From assembly GCF_037126465.1 (NCBI RefSeq), contig NC_088201.1, positions 125,252,324-125,316,323 of the forward strand: a stretch of 64,000 nt of DNA, in the 5' to 3' direction. The position numbers were made by a program, and so were the translations under genes. The DNA is from Ornithodoros turicata. Lineage: Eukaryota; Arthropoda; Arachnida; Ixodida; Argasidae. Positions within the stretch are counted from its first letter, which is position 1. Each line of letters begins with the position of its first letter. Below the pieces are notes generated by a model that searched no databases, was not told the origin of the DNA, and was given only the letters and a program-made list of their open reading frames with translations. Below, piece by piece: positions 1-12,753 of this stretch.

Positions 1-2560
1 TGCATTATCAACGACATAGAGCTTTCATAATAGGTCATACTCTACGAGACCGTCCCAAAAGTAGAATTATTTCAATACACTGATTAAAAAATTCGCAACT
101 CACCCTTGCACATTTGGTGGATTGTATTCTGGCTATTGTGTAATGACCAGTTTGCGTTCCTCCAAACGTTCTTCATTTGGAAGATGTTGATTACATTCGG
201 TCGAACGCAATCTTTGTAGACTATGCTTTGTTGTGATCTGAATTTTAAATTCTGCATTTGATCTGCAGCTTGATTTGTATTTGGTTTGTCTCACGCAAAT
301 ACAATGAAATAATTTGCGCTGTCAGTCGAACAAGGCCAAAATCTCGGCACAAGTGCCTGTTGCCACATCAGATATCGAGGCGAGTACCATCATCTTCTTG
401 ATACTTTTTTATTTTTTCTGCAGAATTTTGAAAATGTGCGAGGAATAAGAAAAATATTTAATGAAATGGTAAACACAACTCATAGAGGCCGGAACCACGA
501 CCTACTAGATTATAATGACCATGTCATAGGCACCCCTTCCCAGCGCCGCATTTGGAAGCTAGCGGTGGCGCTACTCATCAACACTCATGGCCGCTCATGG
601 CCACTCACCGATGAGTAGCGGTAGTGCTACTCATCGGCCCGGTTACTGCTTCCTCGCTTTCTGTAATACTTTGCAGTACTTTGTGCTTTAGCTTATGTTA
701 GTATTTCTAGAAGCGGTGGATGCCCAAGAGGAAATGCTTCTTTCTAAAGTTGATTATCATCATCATTCTACGCGTTTTCACGAGAGCTGTTGCTGTCGTC
801 TGCTACGGTAGTCGTATGTCCTCTTCTGCGCGTTCAAAATTCAAGTAGCCATTGTCCAATCATGATGTAGACCTCGCGGGCTCGCCTAGAGGATCGTGCG
901 GACGGGCTTCTCATAGGGTTTGCCGATTATGACATGGTCGTTATAATCTAGTAGGTCTTGGTCGGAACACAGGCGCTGGAAGCGCTGTCGCTAAGTGATA
1001 GCCATAGTTCGCGATTCTTCATCCGCGACTCATCATCGCTTGGAAACGGAGCATTAAACCATTCCTCGCTACAGTTAATCGTGGATCGTACCAGCTTATC
1101 GTAGTCTCACAAGAGAGCATAATCATTTCCCCAGAATATCGCAATACCCTTCTACAGAAGCAAAATTACCTGTGCTTTTTCCGAAACTCCTCGTTCAACA
1201 ACCTGGCGTGCTTTCATGGCGTCCCATGTTTTTGGGTCCTCTGACTTGCGGTTAAACAGCAAATTAGGTATTTTCTGCTCCTCCCATCGCCAGTGGCTTA
1301 AGGACGAAAATGAGACCGCGTTGCTATTGCTATACTTTAACGACGTTGCAGTGTAAAGAAGTTACGTTTCAAGAAAATCACATAGCTAAAAAAAAATAAA
1401 GGTTGGAACGCCCATCTTACTGAGCTCGGGTTTGCCACCCTCACGACGGAAATTAAGTTTGCAGGATTCACACCAGCTTATTTGAATCTCAGACGGGTAA
1501 TAGCATTTCCCCTCGAAAACACGCTGCGGTCACTGAGAACAGAACCCAATCGATCGTATATACAAAGTACGCGGAGCATCTCCTCGAAATACTCTCGACT
1601 GTTATTCGTTCAGCGCTCGAGCATCTCAAGGTCGCTAGACCGGACCAATCTCTCCAGTAGTCTATTTCCACGTAGAAGACGCAGGCCCGATTATTGGGAT
1701 GCTACTTTCCTTTCTGATCCGTCTTTGCTTTCGAGAGAGAACCTTCCTCTCAATTTCAAACAATCCTTTACTTTCGGCCTTCCTGTCGCAATCACGAAAG
1801 GATACTTTTGGATAGGTTGCTGATGTGTTACCTCTCGTTGCAACTTTCGCTTCCGTTGACATGCTGTCGGTTTACTTGTTTCCTAAGAGGACCTTGTAGC
1901 TTGTTAGTGGCTGAAGCAGCATCGCAGCCTTATAAGATGAGACGCATAGCGTTAATGCAGCCATATTTGGCGGCGTACACCACGAGGATATCGTTAATGC
2001 ATCAACGTTAACACGTGTCAAGGACAGCGGAAACGAAACCCAACTGGAAGTTCTCTATCCCTCTCCCACGTCAATGACAGCCCAGGGTGCAACGCATGAG
2101 TAGGCAGGATTGGGATTTGTTGAAATCGCCTGTTCAATCGTCAGTTCTGAAGCTCAGGTAGTAATAGCTTAAATCATTTTAGGTTCAAAATGAAGGGCGG
2201 TAGCTCTTCTCTATGATATGGTCTTGTAGTTACACTATGTACTCGGGAGGACACGGTTGTCTAATATCAACATTCCATGGGATATCTGATCTCAAATCTC
2301 TAAGTGTTGCAAGACTATTTCTTTCGAGTAATAAACACGTGCAGCACATGGTTGACCTGCAAATACAATATTGACAAAGCACTTTCAAGCGCATCACAAG
2401 TAATATGGAAAGCGAAGTACTGACATGCGATTTTAGTTAACCGTGTACCAAACAGTACTCTCGCTATCAAACGCGATGATGGAAGCACCTGTCGTTAGGA
2501 AAGCCCAAGCTACGTTCAAAGCTGCCACTGCCTAAGGAAGGCGACCAACTGAGGAAAGCA
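1..2560. other. No gene recognised; one spaced inverted repeat
   Basis: I see no coding exon or known repeat family here. The supported structures are an inverted repeat of about 45 bp (489-535 against 922-968) and a 12-bp hairpin near 608-637 built from GATGAGTAGC and its complement. The short ORFs show no recognisable domain and no coding-like character. Confidence 0.5.
489..968. repeat. Spaced inverted repeat, arms about 45 bp
   Basis: The left arm holds CCTACTAGATTATAATGACC followed by ATGTCATA. The right arm is its reverse complement with about one change in the core. Roughly 385 bp separate the arms. It may be the subterminal part of a small foldback transposon, but I cannot fix the ends or a target duplication. 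Confidence 0.5.
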
Positions 2561-5100
2561 GATTTTGTGTGTTCCTCAGGAAAGGAACGAAATCAGCGAA
2601 GGGAAAGTCTCATTCAAAAAAGTGATGATGATGATGATGATGATTGGGAGTGTAATGGCGCATTGACAACAAAGATCATAATGCGCCATAAACTGAGGTA
2701 TGATTGAGACAGTGGTGACATTCAAAAATTTGGGCCCAGGCATACACTTAGCGATGCTGCGAAGCGTTGTAGACTCTCTCGCTAACCGGAGCGACGATCC
2801 ATATCGGATAAGGGCACACCTTACTCGTATTACTTGCAGGCATGAACTCTGCAGTGACAACGAGCAATCTCGTCCTGTCTACATAACATACCTCAACCTT
2901 CAACCCCAACCTTCTTCCAGCACATCGCGGACGGCGGCAGGTGTTGGAAGGAACCCGATCCAACCGCGAAACCGCCCTCCCTTCAGTCATCTGAGCTGAC
3001 AGCGCAAGAAACACGGAGTCATGGGCGCTCTCAGCGCAGATGTCTCAATACCAACTAGCCCAATCCTCAACCCTTCTCCCATCAGTCCACCCACCTGAGA
3101 TTCTCTGGAGGAAGTGAGGATTCCGGGCTCTCCCGCTATAACCTCCTCTCTCGCACGTAACCGAGATGACATTTCCCTCTTCCTTTTTTTATTTTCTTTT
3201 TTGCTTTCTCATGTATAGATGTCCCCTACTAGTGCTCATTGTAGCGTCCATTCTGGCCTGCCCAGCGCAGACCTACCGACCTCTTCTGCGGAGGGCCCCC
3301 ATCGACACCCCATGAGATGGCTTCCTGCAGCGGCGATGGCAGTGTGATGTATGTCCCTAAGAGGAGCTGGATGGACAAGAGCCAGCCCCTGCTCGGACAC
3401 TTCATCATGAACTCCGTTTCTGAACGTTTTGGGGTTTCACTTTCATAGAGAGACACCGGACGGAGGTTACACTGCGGGTGAACAGTCCTGGAGTGCCTCC
3501 CCAAGAGTCCCTCAATGAAGGTCCTACACAATGCACTCACCGGGATGCGTATTTCCAAAACACTACCCAGTGCAACAGATCGTGCTTTCTCCACTCTTAG
3601 CGGATGATAGGTGATGCTCTGGCAACCTACATTGCTGTGACGACCCCGAGACGCCACTGCCACCCGAGTGATTTGAAACGTTTCAAATATCGTTGGAGGA
3701 GAGAATGCAGGGACCTTTCGTCAGTACCCTTCCACTTCTGCAGCCGAACTTTCTATAAGCTGTGTTAAATTGCAGATGTTGGCTGTGTGGTGCTTTCCAG
3801 AATGATTGTGTTTTTCAGGATCTGTGATTCACGATGAAAAGAAGGATACTTCTTGGAATGGGGAGAGCGTGTTAGCGAGTTTTAATGGCTTGGTACTCTT
3901 AAGGTAGGATACAAGCCATCCATAGGCCGTCGACGAAGGTAGCCTTTTCCTGTTCATCATTATTTGAATTGAACTGTTCGAGGAAAATTTGTCGTGCGTT
4001 TGGCACGATATAGCAGAGCCAGCGGAGCTGCGAAGACTCGTGGTGCTTGTAGTGTCATGATTACCATTGAAACTGAGATGATAGCAACATTTCGTGAATC
4101 GTGAATAGATTTCTGTATGTTATAGGCATGGAATGAACATCATTCAGGCAAACACCTAGCGTAAATGGGAGGTACATGCATGGGTAGAAAAACTGAACCA
4201 GAACGCAAAGGAGAAGTTTTCTGTAGCAGTGAAAATAATTTAATATCACCGAAAGGGCATATATGTGACAGTTTTAGTTTCGAGTTGATGGTAGTGTACC
4301 ATATAACGGTGTCATCACTGGTCTGTCCGTGAAAACTGCCGACGTATGTTGCAGTATTGCTCTATTGCAACTAGTTGCCGAATATGTCTCAGTTATAATT
4401 ATGTCTACGAGAGTGCCCACTGCTCTCACACTGCTCGTCGCATATTTATAAGTATGACAAGCTGGAATCTGGTCAGCGAACATGTTCAGTTTCCTACAGA
4501 TAGCACCCAATCTATTTGTATTTAAATGGACCATGAAAAAAAAAGCAATCAGCTAAGCTTTCGTATTTTCCGTGTTTACATCTCCCAAGGTATTACGAGA
4601 TAGGACGAAGATAACTGACAAAGAGAAGTTATCTTGTTATATTATTATGTTGTAAGTCCATTAAATGTTGTACTACTGTAATTTGATTTGGCGTTCATTT
4701 TGACCGTGTTTCGAGAGGACTCAAGATTATAAACACCGAAAACCGAAAGTCGGTTGCTCGTGCTGACGCAACAGCAAAACTATAATCAATAAAGAGACCA
4801 CAACAGTTTCGAAGCTGTAAGCCACAATTTGTGGACCATTGTGCGCCATTTTCACGGAGCCACCTCTACGTCTCTTGATACGATGTCTCAGCTGGTATCT
4901 TCGGTGGTCTCACTCATACACTGTCAATGCTCACAGTTCAACATAGTTCACAGTGTTGTGGTCTCAACATATCACACAACAGGAAGTCGAGCCATGAAAT
5001 TGCAAATTACGTGAAATTTTTCCCAGCGAATGCTCCGCTTTATGTTTCAGATGTAATTGATGTAATCGTGCGTAATGAATAAAGACGAAACGAAAACAAA
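2561..5100. other. No gene recognised; GAT microsatellite
   Basis: The only certain element is a (GAT)n tract at about 2623-2644. A 144-codon minus-strand ORF (3229-3663) has no recognisable domain, and I treat it as chance. The rest looks like anonymous intergenic or old repeat sequence. Confidence 0.45.
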
Positions 5101-5111
5101 ACAGACTCAAA

Positions 5112-5210
5112 AAGTATGATGCCCCGAGACTAGGGTACACACTAGGGTTTTACATTATGCATCATCTTCACCAGCTCGGTTGCTGCCTAGCCGTTTTTTC
5201 ATTGTCAAAA
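5112..5210 (+). repeat. Partial copy of a hairpin-plus-tail repeat
   Basis: The motif CCCCGAGACTAGGG is followed by ACTAGGGTTTTACATTATGC and the tail CATCATCTTCACCAGCTCG...CATTGTCA. The same tail follows a long hairpin at 54834-54961. Here the hairpin has collapsed to a short CCGAGACTAGGG / ACTAGGG remnant. The family is not one I can name. Confidence 0.6.
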
Positions 5211-6039
5211 AGTATCGCTGACGAGACATCAGATGGAAAGGATATCTGCTTTCTGTTCCTCCATCGATATTTGAAACCGGTGAAAATATAGTAGCGTCTC
5301 GGCGTTGCCATGGTAACACAGGTTGCCAGACGATCAGCCATCGCCCGCTAAAGCTAGACAGAGCGCGATCCGTTGTACAGGGTAGTGTTTTGGAATTACG
5401 CCACCGGGATGGCCAGCTCCACCGTACCCGCCTTCAGCAGCAAAACTGTCCTGGAACATCCTGGTACCTCCGGACGTAGATGCGGCTGTTGCCCTCATAG
5501 AGTGCTTCCACTCATAGCTCCTGACTCGGCAGCCACCTCCTGACGATGCCATCATCGACACGCTCAGGGCTTGAGCGTTGATGCGTGTGTGTGGGTGTGG
5601 GTGGAAGCTCCTCCGGGCAGGAGCTCCTCCACAATCAGCTATCCCATGTCGGAAAGAGTCTAAGCCCTCTTCCCGTTACAGTTAAGACTGTTACAGTTCT
5701 TAGAAGGGTCAGTCGACACGAGTCAATGTGAAAGGATGAGGCTACTTCCCTTGTCCAAACTCCCGACAGACAGTTGAGAGGAAATTGATGTCAGACAGTA
5801 AACAGGTTTGGGCATTGATCGAGTGTGTTCGTGCTCTCTGGGGCAGCAGCTGGGGTTAAGACAAATCGGGCGTGGAATCCCAGCGGATTCCGGGTAGGGA
5901 ATCCCACAATACAAATTACGAGAACACGACAACGCAGCATCTTTGTGCTTCGTAGGGGCGTATGTCACTTCTTGAAACAGGTAATGGGGTATGTGATGTC
6001 GGGTACCACATAATTTAAGTAGATTGAAACAAAATTTTA

Positions 6040-6320
6040 TTAACAAATACGTGTATGCGACGCTTCACTGTACTTATTCACGTCGAGAGCTGCAACAGGG
6101 CAGAACATGGGAGAACTGATGATCTGAGGCTGGAACAGCATAGAAAGGGCAAATACATACAAAGCCTCAATTGCTTTGGAAATTAACGAAGAAAGATGGA
6201 AGTCTCTGAAAAGGTTAGCCAGCTGTAGGACTCGAACCCACATCTTTTGGATTACATTCAGCATTGTCATGCCAATATGGGACCATTGCGCGTTGCCGCC
6301 ATACGCAGGGCCCATTGGTC
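6040..6320 (-). repeat. Decayed tRNA-derived SINE copy
   Basis: Read on the minus strand, 6214-6265 contains a tRNA 3' half with the B-box-like GGGTTCGAGTCC. It is followed by a tail (CTGTTCCAGCCTCAG...CATCAGTTCT) that is repeated at 52345-52400. The 3' half matches the tRNA-like head at 52532-52604 almost base for base (AGATGTGGGTTCGAGTCCTA), so both belong to one family. The 5' half of the tRNA moiety is diverged or lost. Confidence 0.6.
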
Positions 6321-6618
6321 GATGAAGAGTGTGCGAAGTAAAAGCACGGCAAAAGCCAGTCTCGTCGCCACCACCACCGCGCAAAAAAAGTTCAAAAAAG
6401 ACATGTCTTAAATTCCTATTGCCGTGCCATAACGGCCTCAGAACGGATACGAAACGGCGAGATTGCTGTGCCGTCCGCGGTCGCCGTCCGCCGTTGCCGC
6501 ATGTGTGGAAACTTTTCTCGTGTAAAAACGAGGAAAACGGAGAACATACCATATTTACAGCGGAATTCAAATATTTTTGCCACGGGAAGCTACGATTGGT
6601 TCCTGGATTCGAGTCCTA

Positions 6619-6639
6619 CTTCTTCTTCTTCTTCTTCTT
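6619..6639. repeat. (TTC)n microsatellite
   Basis: A pure TTC tract followed by a short TAT/ATT stretch. Confidence 0.85.
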
Positions 6640-6793
6640 ATATTATTATTCGAAATTCAGGTTCTTTAGCTCTGCTGGAACATTTCCTAATGAAAACGTT
6701 ATAGAGCGAAGGAATGAACAACCAAGGTACTAAGAGAAAATAAAATAAGGGTAGGAAACGTTACAGCATAATACAGGCAGGGCATCACGCGTA

Positions 6794-9383
6794 CACTCTA
6801 AATCCAGTAACTCTAGACGTTACTTTTAAACTGGCATAACTTCCAGAATAAGGGTTACTTGTCGATGACCGTAGAGGTTACGCAAGATTTATAAGTGGCG
6901 TCTTATGTCTGAGCGGTTTTTAGCGGTTACTACACATGAAAACAACGCGCGTAACTTGTAAAAGATTGGTTACGCATAGCCTGAGTTACCCTTAAAAAAA
7001 AAAAGACAGTTACGATATGCCGCCAAGGATGTAGCTGATTTCGGGCGAACGGTGGACTGTGGTTGGCAACACTTCCACAGGAGTTTGCACAGGAATGTGC
7101 GCCGAATTTAATTTGGTTTGCGTTTGCGCTTCGTCGCTGCAACTCAGAGCTGGTAGAACGCTGGCTTTCGCGGCCTGCGAAACGCTGCGACAGTTGGTGA
7201 GTATACTCTACAATAGCTTGGGGTTACTACTCAGTTTAATCTTGTGACATCAACGGATACAGGCGGATGACTTTGACAAACGCCGGCGTCCGTGGCGTCC
7301 CGCGAGGACGCTGCACTGACGGGGACTGCGACTTGACTATGAATTGATGAGTTCGTTACTGACCACGACGATAATGGCTGTGCAACGAGGGTGCAGTGCT
7401 TCTACTGCGATCATTACCCGTCGAAGCACGCAGCGTTAAGCGAAATAGGTATGTTCCGTGTTTTGACTCAGTGCATGTGACTGTATGTTATATCGTAACC
7501 GCGGAAGCGTATGATGATGACGACGTTCTTCATTGTACCTCATTTGAATAACACAGGTTCCTACGTAACGCAAAATACGTTCCAAATACCGTTTTTGTTC
7601 ATGTGAAATACTGTTGCCTTTCCGTTGCTCGCGTTCGTGTCGTCACGAACGTTCACAGCAGGGCCCGTTAGATCTAGATCTGCTGCAGTACGCGTTGTCG
7701 TGATGCGTGCAGTGGGTTACGCAGTTGCCTGCCAGCGTGTGACAGCAGCTGTTGTTCGTTTCTTCAGAAGGGTACCCGGAGAGGCAGGTATGCAAAGTCA
7801 GCAGTCTATGCGACGCCATCACATCAGTTTGCCGGTGGACGCCTACAGATCGCGTAACAAATTCACAATACCGTAAGGGCCGATCTGTTTTCGGCAAGTG
7901 AAGGCAGCTTCAGAGTTGTAGCGACTCGTCGGGAACAACCGCAAAGTGGAAAGCCGCGGAGTATTCCAAGCGATATATTTTCTATTAAAATCCGTTATGC
8001 AGCTTAGCACAATGTTTTTGTCCCTTTCTGGTGATTTATGAGTCAATAATCAGTCAACCATTCCTGGGATCTTTCTACTAGGGAACTCACATAAAGTGCA
8101 AGTGTGTGATCCACGTCAAGAGGAGACTCAATCGCCCGCCCCCTGTGTCGATGAATATGGTAAGCTCTAACATGACACACTGTGATGAGAGAGTATTTCC
8201 ACATCTGTGTTGCACATCACAGGGCAGCCCAGCTCTGATTATGCGCACCTCACGTTTTAACAGGGAATTTTGAAGCGGCTAGCACAGGCAAGGCTCAGTT
8301 CCCAGGTGAACAGCGATGTGCCACCATCGTCGAGGTTGACCAGGGTGGACGGCATCGAACCATCAGCATTGACACAGACCAGGGTGAAGAGGTAGCTGGT
8401 AAAGGAGGTGAGTTACATGTGAGCTCTAAAGTAAGCCGTATTTCATTGTGTACTTATTTTCATCCTCAGTCATTCAACCCGGATTGGCAATTGCCACCTA
8501 GACCTGCCGTTTTCTTTACGGAACCTGAGAAATGGCTTTATGGTGGCACCCAAGGGAAACGCATACCACTTCACCATGCTTGTACTTTGGAAAAGGCCGT
8601 CGTCCTGTGCCTTCTTATGTACGACATTAAGGACTGGTCCTACCCACTTGCGCACAGCAAGACGCTGCTGCAAGATGCAACAAGTAGTCGTGAATGACGA
8701 CGTTCAAAAGGCATGCATGAATGGAAAATTGAAGGACCTTCTGAAGGCGGCTCGAGAAGAAGGACATAATTTTAGTGCAATATTTACACCAAAGCCAAGG
8801 GGAAGATAAGTGCCGTTTTGTTTTTCGTTCACATGTATTGCACTCGAAAGAATAAAAGCTTCTGTCGCACAGGTTGTGAAGAGAGGGAAGTCCAAGATCC
8901 AGTGGCGGCAGAGAGGGATACAAAACCTCAAGAATGGTGCCACCGATATTCCGAGCAGCGGCTGCTCCCTCAACGTCGCCGTCGTGATCATAGGTATAGT
9001 GCATTGAAAGGTTCGTGGTGACATGCTTAGAAGTTTACTTTATCATTTTGTTCATGAAAAAAAGCTGGGCGTGCTAGCATTTGGGAAACTTATTAACATG
9101 TCACCACAAACCCTGAAGTGCATTGCCTATGATCAAGAAGGTGAACAGTTCGGAAGCAGCCCCTGCTTGAATATCGGCGGCGCCATTCCTGGGTTTTGTA
9201 AACTTCACGGCCTATATAGCATCGCGAGTAACCTGTATTTAAGGGTTACCAGTCAACCACGGCTCAGATGACGTATGGGTTACACTGTAACCCACCCCCA
9301 TGGGTTACACGGTAACTACTAAAATAAAGGTAAAAAACCAGCACACTTTTTACTCTTATTTAGGGGTTACTACATTTAGAGTG
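6794..9383. mobile_element. 2.6-kb TIR DNA transposon with exon-like ORFs
   Basis: The left end is CACTCTAAAT followed by an AGTAAC-type segment. The right end is the reverse complement (GTTACTACATTTAGAGTG). Both are flanked by TA, or by GTAC if the TIR is read as starting at ACTCTAAA. GGGTTAC motifs recur inside both ends (6840-7010 and 9230-9370), with a palindrome TGGGTTACACTGTAACCCA near 9272-9290. Such subterminal motif repeats are typical of transposase-binding regions. At 2.6 kb, and with spliced-looking ORFs at 8.26-9.0 kb, it could be a decayed autonomous copy. The superfamily is uncertain; its ends resemble the MITE at 46861-47265. Confidence 0.6.
8264..8991 (+). pseudogene. Exon-like ORF series inside the TIR element, family unknown
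   Basis: Three segments have splice-like borders. One is about 8264-8407, between TTTTAACAG and GTGAGT. One starts at 8470 after a pyrimidine-rich TTTTCATCCTCAG. One is about 8872-8991, between a CGCACAG acceptor and a GTATAG-like donor. The second segment reads SFNPDWQLPPRPAVFF and then a well-composed stretch to about 8697. The phase between segments one and two does not fit, because the frame continuing into the second segment meets a TAG just before the donor, so the gene is broken or my borders are wrong. I recognise no catalytic motif. It may be the transposase or accessory gene of the surrounding element. Confidence 0.3.
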
Positions 9384-9399
9384 TACCTTGGGGAAAACT

Positions 9400-10420
9400 G
9401 CTGGGATTTGAGAGACGTTATATGTATAACGCGAACCAAGGGTAAAAATACGGGCATTAATAGAGCACATAAAGCCAGAATACTCAGTGGCACTATTTCT
9501 CTCTGTCTCTCACTATCAACAACGCCAGCTTTCTGCCAAGATGAGCTCAGTACCACTGGCAGTTCGCACTGTTTCCTGGACCCACTTCACCACCTGGGCC
9601 ACGGTCGGCTCTACGAGTACCCGTGGACATCGTCCATCATGCCACCTTCCTATTTTTCCAAATACATACAAAGCCGTTCCTATTTTCCAGAATAGGAACG
9701 GCACGTGACCGATTCAGACTTATCGAGGTACTGGAGAACGGGTGTTTGCGATTGGCGAACGGTGCTCTGGGTACTGACTTCATAAATCTTCGAGCTACCC
9801 TTCGCAGCTTCATCCGGCGAGGGACCCCACGGTTGAACATCTAGACAATGGTACCCCCGAGCCGCAAGTTTCATTTGTTTTGACCGCAAATTCTATTCAT
9901 TTGCCTTATTGTTCTCCTTCCACTATTTCTTCAAGTTGGGTTCGTTGCAATATTTTATGTGAACCGCATAACTGGTAGAGTGGTTTTAGAAATAATGTTA
10001 TCGAAACAAGTGTGTGACTGGACGAATGATGCGGTGACCGGCAGGTCCCGTCCCAGCGTTATTCGGACCTCGGACAACTCTTACTCTCACGGGGTCTAGA
10101 CCTCACACCTGCACATGTGTAACACTATACGTCTTCCGTGTCTGGCTATCAGTATCTCGCTCTCTTATCGAGTAGTCTCGCTCACGCATCAGTAGGCAGA
10201 TTGCGAAGGATTGGAACGATTAGAAGGGATTTAGCAGATCGAAAAGTCTTTATGATAGCGGTTCCGAAAATAGGATACGACAAGGACCTTTTTCCTTTGA
10301 AGTGAATGACATCACGTTGCTGATCTTCGGATTTGACAGCTTCCAGAGAAGTACAGTTTTCATAGAGCGCTCGCGATGTACTAAAGCTTCCTCATGTATG
10401 CCTCTATTTTATTCTACAAC
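9400..10420. other. No gene recognised
   Basis: Several short overlapping ORFs occur on both strands at 9480-9890, but none has a domain I can name. The stretch around 9660-9710 contains a short inverted motif (CGTTCCTATTTTCCAGAATAGGAACG). Otherwise I see nothing. Confidence 0.4.
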
Positions 10421-10423
10421 AGC

Positions 10424-10655
10424 GCCACGAAGCAAGTGTGGCTATGAGCGGCGAGCAGACGTGAACAGAGGGAGAGAGGACCGCAGGAAGAAGTTGGGGA
10501 CAAGGGGGTTAGTGTGCGTCCTGCGCTGATTTCAGAGGGAACTGTGCCGACAGTCGTCTGGAAACTTTGCGGGAAAACGCCGGAAAGCCTTAGAGAGCAC
10601 AGCCTGGTGGCAGGATTCGAAGCCGCCACATCCTAATCGTAGGCACAACCTTGGC
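10424..10655 (-). repeat. tRNA-derived SINE, family A copy 1
   Basis: Aligned by eye, this segment matches 33745-33995 over most of its length: CGAAGCAA-TGTGGC..ATG, then TGTGCGTCCTG, GGAA-CTGTGCCG and CACAGC...AGGATTCG. On the minus strand the head contains a B-box-like sequence (TCGAATCC). Two dispersed copies with the same internal order define a repeat family. The tRNA head here is less clear than in the second copy. Confidence 0.6.
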
Positions 10656-11639
10656 TAGCACCTCACACAACCTTGGCTAGCACGCTTTTACGCACTCGTC
10701 CATGCCGCTGGTTTGCTGTGCGCCTGCACAGCGCGTGTCGATTGGTGTCGTCCACGTCGTCTGGCTACACGAACGCCGCGGATTTACAGCGCAGGCGGTG
10801 TGCTGCGGACTATTCGCGCAATTATAGACCTTGTCGCAAGTATAGACCGTGTCAGACCACCAGTCTCTGTGCGCTCCTTAACCCTGCTCCCGTCGACGAC
10901 ACAACAGGGGTTGACTGTCAAAATCGCTCTTCCCATTGGGATGAATACTGGTGACCGCCGTCTTTAATGAATATGACTGACGACAACGTAATATTCCATA
11001 TAACTAGTCATCCGGTAAACATCTCAGTAGTGTATCAACGTTCGGAAGATCAAGGAAACAGAAGATTGCTTGCTTCCGCGTGCGATATGCACAGTTGTTC
11101 ACGTGAAGAGTGTTGGCCGATGCGATATCCTTTCTACACCAGTTCACGAGCGGGATACAAATGAACGAACACACACACGGGAAAATGAAGGAACTCTGCA
11201 AACGGCAGTATACAAGTGCAAAGTTCCTGTGACTACCACGGGGCGATAGCACTAACGACGGCGCCCATTCCTTCAATCGCGTTTTTGTGTATAGAGTTCG
11301 CAGATGTCCGGGATTCGGCTGCGGGAGATACAGCCGCGGTGACCAAGAATGAAGGAACGTAAACGACGAGCGGCCGATAATGCCTGGAAGCGGTTTGCGG
11401 CAAAACGTGCCGGCATTACACTCGGTCCGATGTTCAGAAACGCGCGCCAAAGAGTACACAGACTTCAACAGGAAGAGAACGTGTTTGCAGGTGAAACTCG
11501 TTTTTATGCACGAGGCCCATGGCAAGCTATGGTTGGGTTCACCGTTGCGCCGGATGTAATTCATGTACGATCACAGCGCAGGGATCGACTGCCCTTCGTC
11601 TGCTGCAATGCTATGTAGTAGTAATTGGGTGTTTACGTC

Positions 11640-11882
11640 GCGAGACAACTGAGATCATGAGCGACGCCACAGCGGTCGGTCTGTGGATTGCTTTTGCTCA
11701 CCTGAGGGTTCTTTAACGTGCGATGAAAGCTCATCACACGACTCCCCGTGTTTAACATCCCTCGCGGAAGACGGCGTGTCTAAGCCTGCCACCAAGTTGC
11801 TGGCGTACTCGGCCGGGTTTGAACCCGCGACCTCGGGATCAGAAGGCGAACACGCTACCGACTGACCCACCGAGGCCGGTTG
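11640..11882 (-). repeat. tRNA-derived SINE with LINE-like tail
   Basis: On the minus strand it starts CCGGCCTCGGTGGGTCAGTC, then TAGCGTG (A-box region), then a B box in GCGGGTTCAAACCCGG. The tRNA-unrelated body contains CGTGTGATGAGC and CGCACGTTAAAGAACCC. The 3' end reads CGCGACGTAAACACCCAATT and then TACTAC, a tail shape shared by arthropod SINE/LINE partners. This is the clearest SINE in the window. Confidence 0.8.
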
Positions 11883-11889
11883 CAATGCT

Positions 11890-12750
11890 ATGGCATTTCA
11901 TAGCTGTTTGGCAGTACGCCAGAGGGTACAGTGAATTTTTCATATAGAGAAATGCTTTGTAAGTGAAGTTGTTGCGTGGCCGAGAGAATGGAAGCCTGGG
12001 GTAGGCAACAACATCTGCTCATGATTTATCTGAGACATAAGCTATGGTGCAGTATGCCAACAACACTCAGAAGGCTCTCTATTCTTCTTGGAAGCATTGC
12101 CCCTGACGAAAGCATCAGGAAACATTATGCCATTCCCATGATCTTGTTACCATCACTACTTATTGACGATTTGATAAATGGTCGCTTATGATGGCAGTTG
12201 CGCCACTTGACAACAGGGAAAATTGATAAGGACGTCGACAACAAGAAGACGTAAAAGTTTAACGTTTGGGTTCGCGGATATCTCGAAGGAAACACTGTTA
12301 TTACATAAACACAATCTTGTGTTTGAAATATTCTGACGGGAAAATTATGAAATGCACATATGCGCTATGTGCATTAAATTATATCGTAAATGTATATCAA
12401 CTCAAGGTCAATATCAATTTGAAAGAGCATATTTCTTAGTAGCTGTATACTTTATGCTGCATGCCTGCTATGCATGGGAACAAAAATATTGCACTATCTT
12501 AGACACATTCGGCAATGACATGCCTATACGGTCAGGTGTTGCCTAGAGAAGGGCGTAGTGTCTTTTCGTGAGGAACAACGTACTCCGAATGTGGAACGAA
12601 CTTGTTTATTCCTGGTATGACACGGACAGAACCTAATCCTAGTACACCCGGCTGCAGACTGCGCGAAAACAAGCCCACAGCTGCCTCTTATCGCCAAGCC
12701 GTGAAGGCGCGAAACAGTTATCGACAAGGCCGCGTACAAACATAAACCGA
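11890..12750. other. No gene recognised
   Basis: AT-rich sequence with short ORFs only. I see no repeat boundary, RNA gene or domain. Confidence 0.4.
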
Positions 12751-12753
12751 TAA

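Noticed and set aside
3229..3663. 144-codon minus-strand ORF
   Set aside because: No recognisable domain and unremarkable composition. I could not support it as a gene.
6040..6570. 176-codon minus-strand ORF
   Set aside because: It translates through the SINE copy at 6040-6320 and so is not a real gene.
8264..8991. Host gene with conserved exons
   Set aside because: Phases conflict between the putative exons and the segment lies inside a TIR element, so a transposon gene is more likely.
11004..11564. 186-codon minus-strand ORF
   Set aside because: No domain or splice context, and an overlapping plus-strand ORF covers part of it. Judged a chance ORF.
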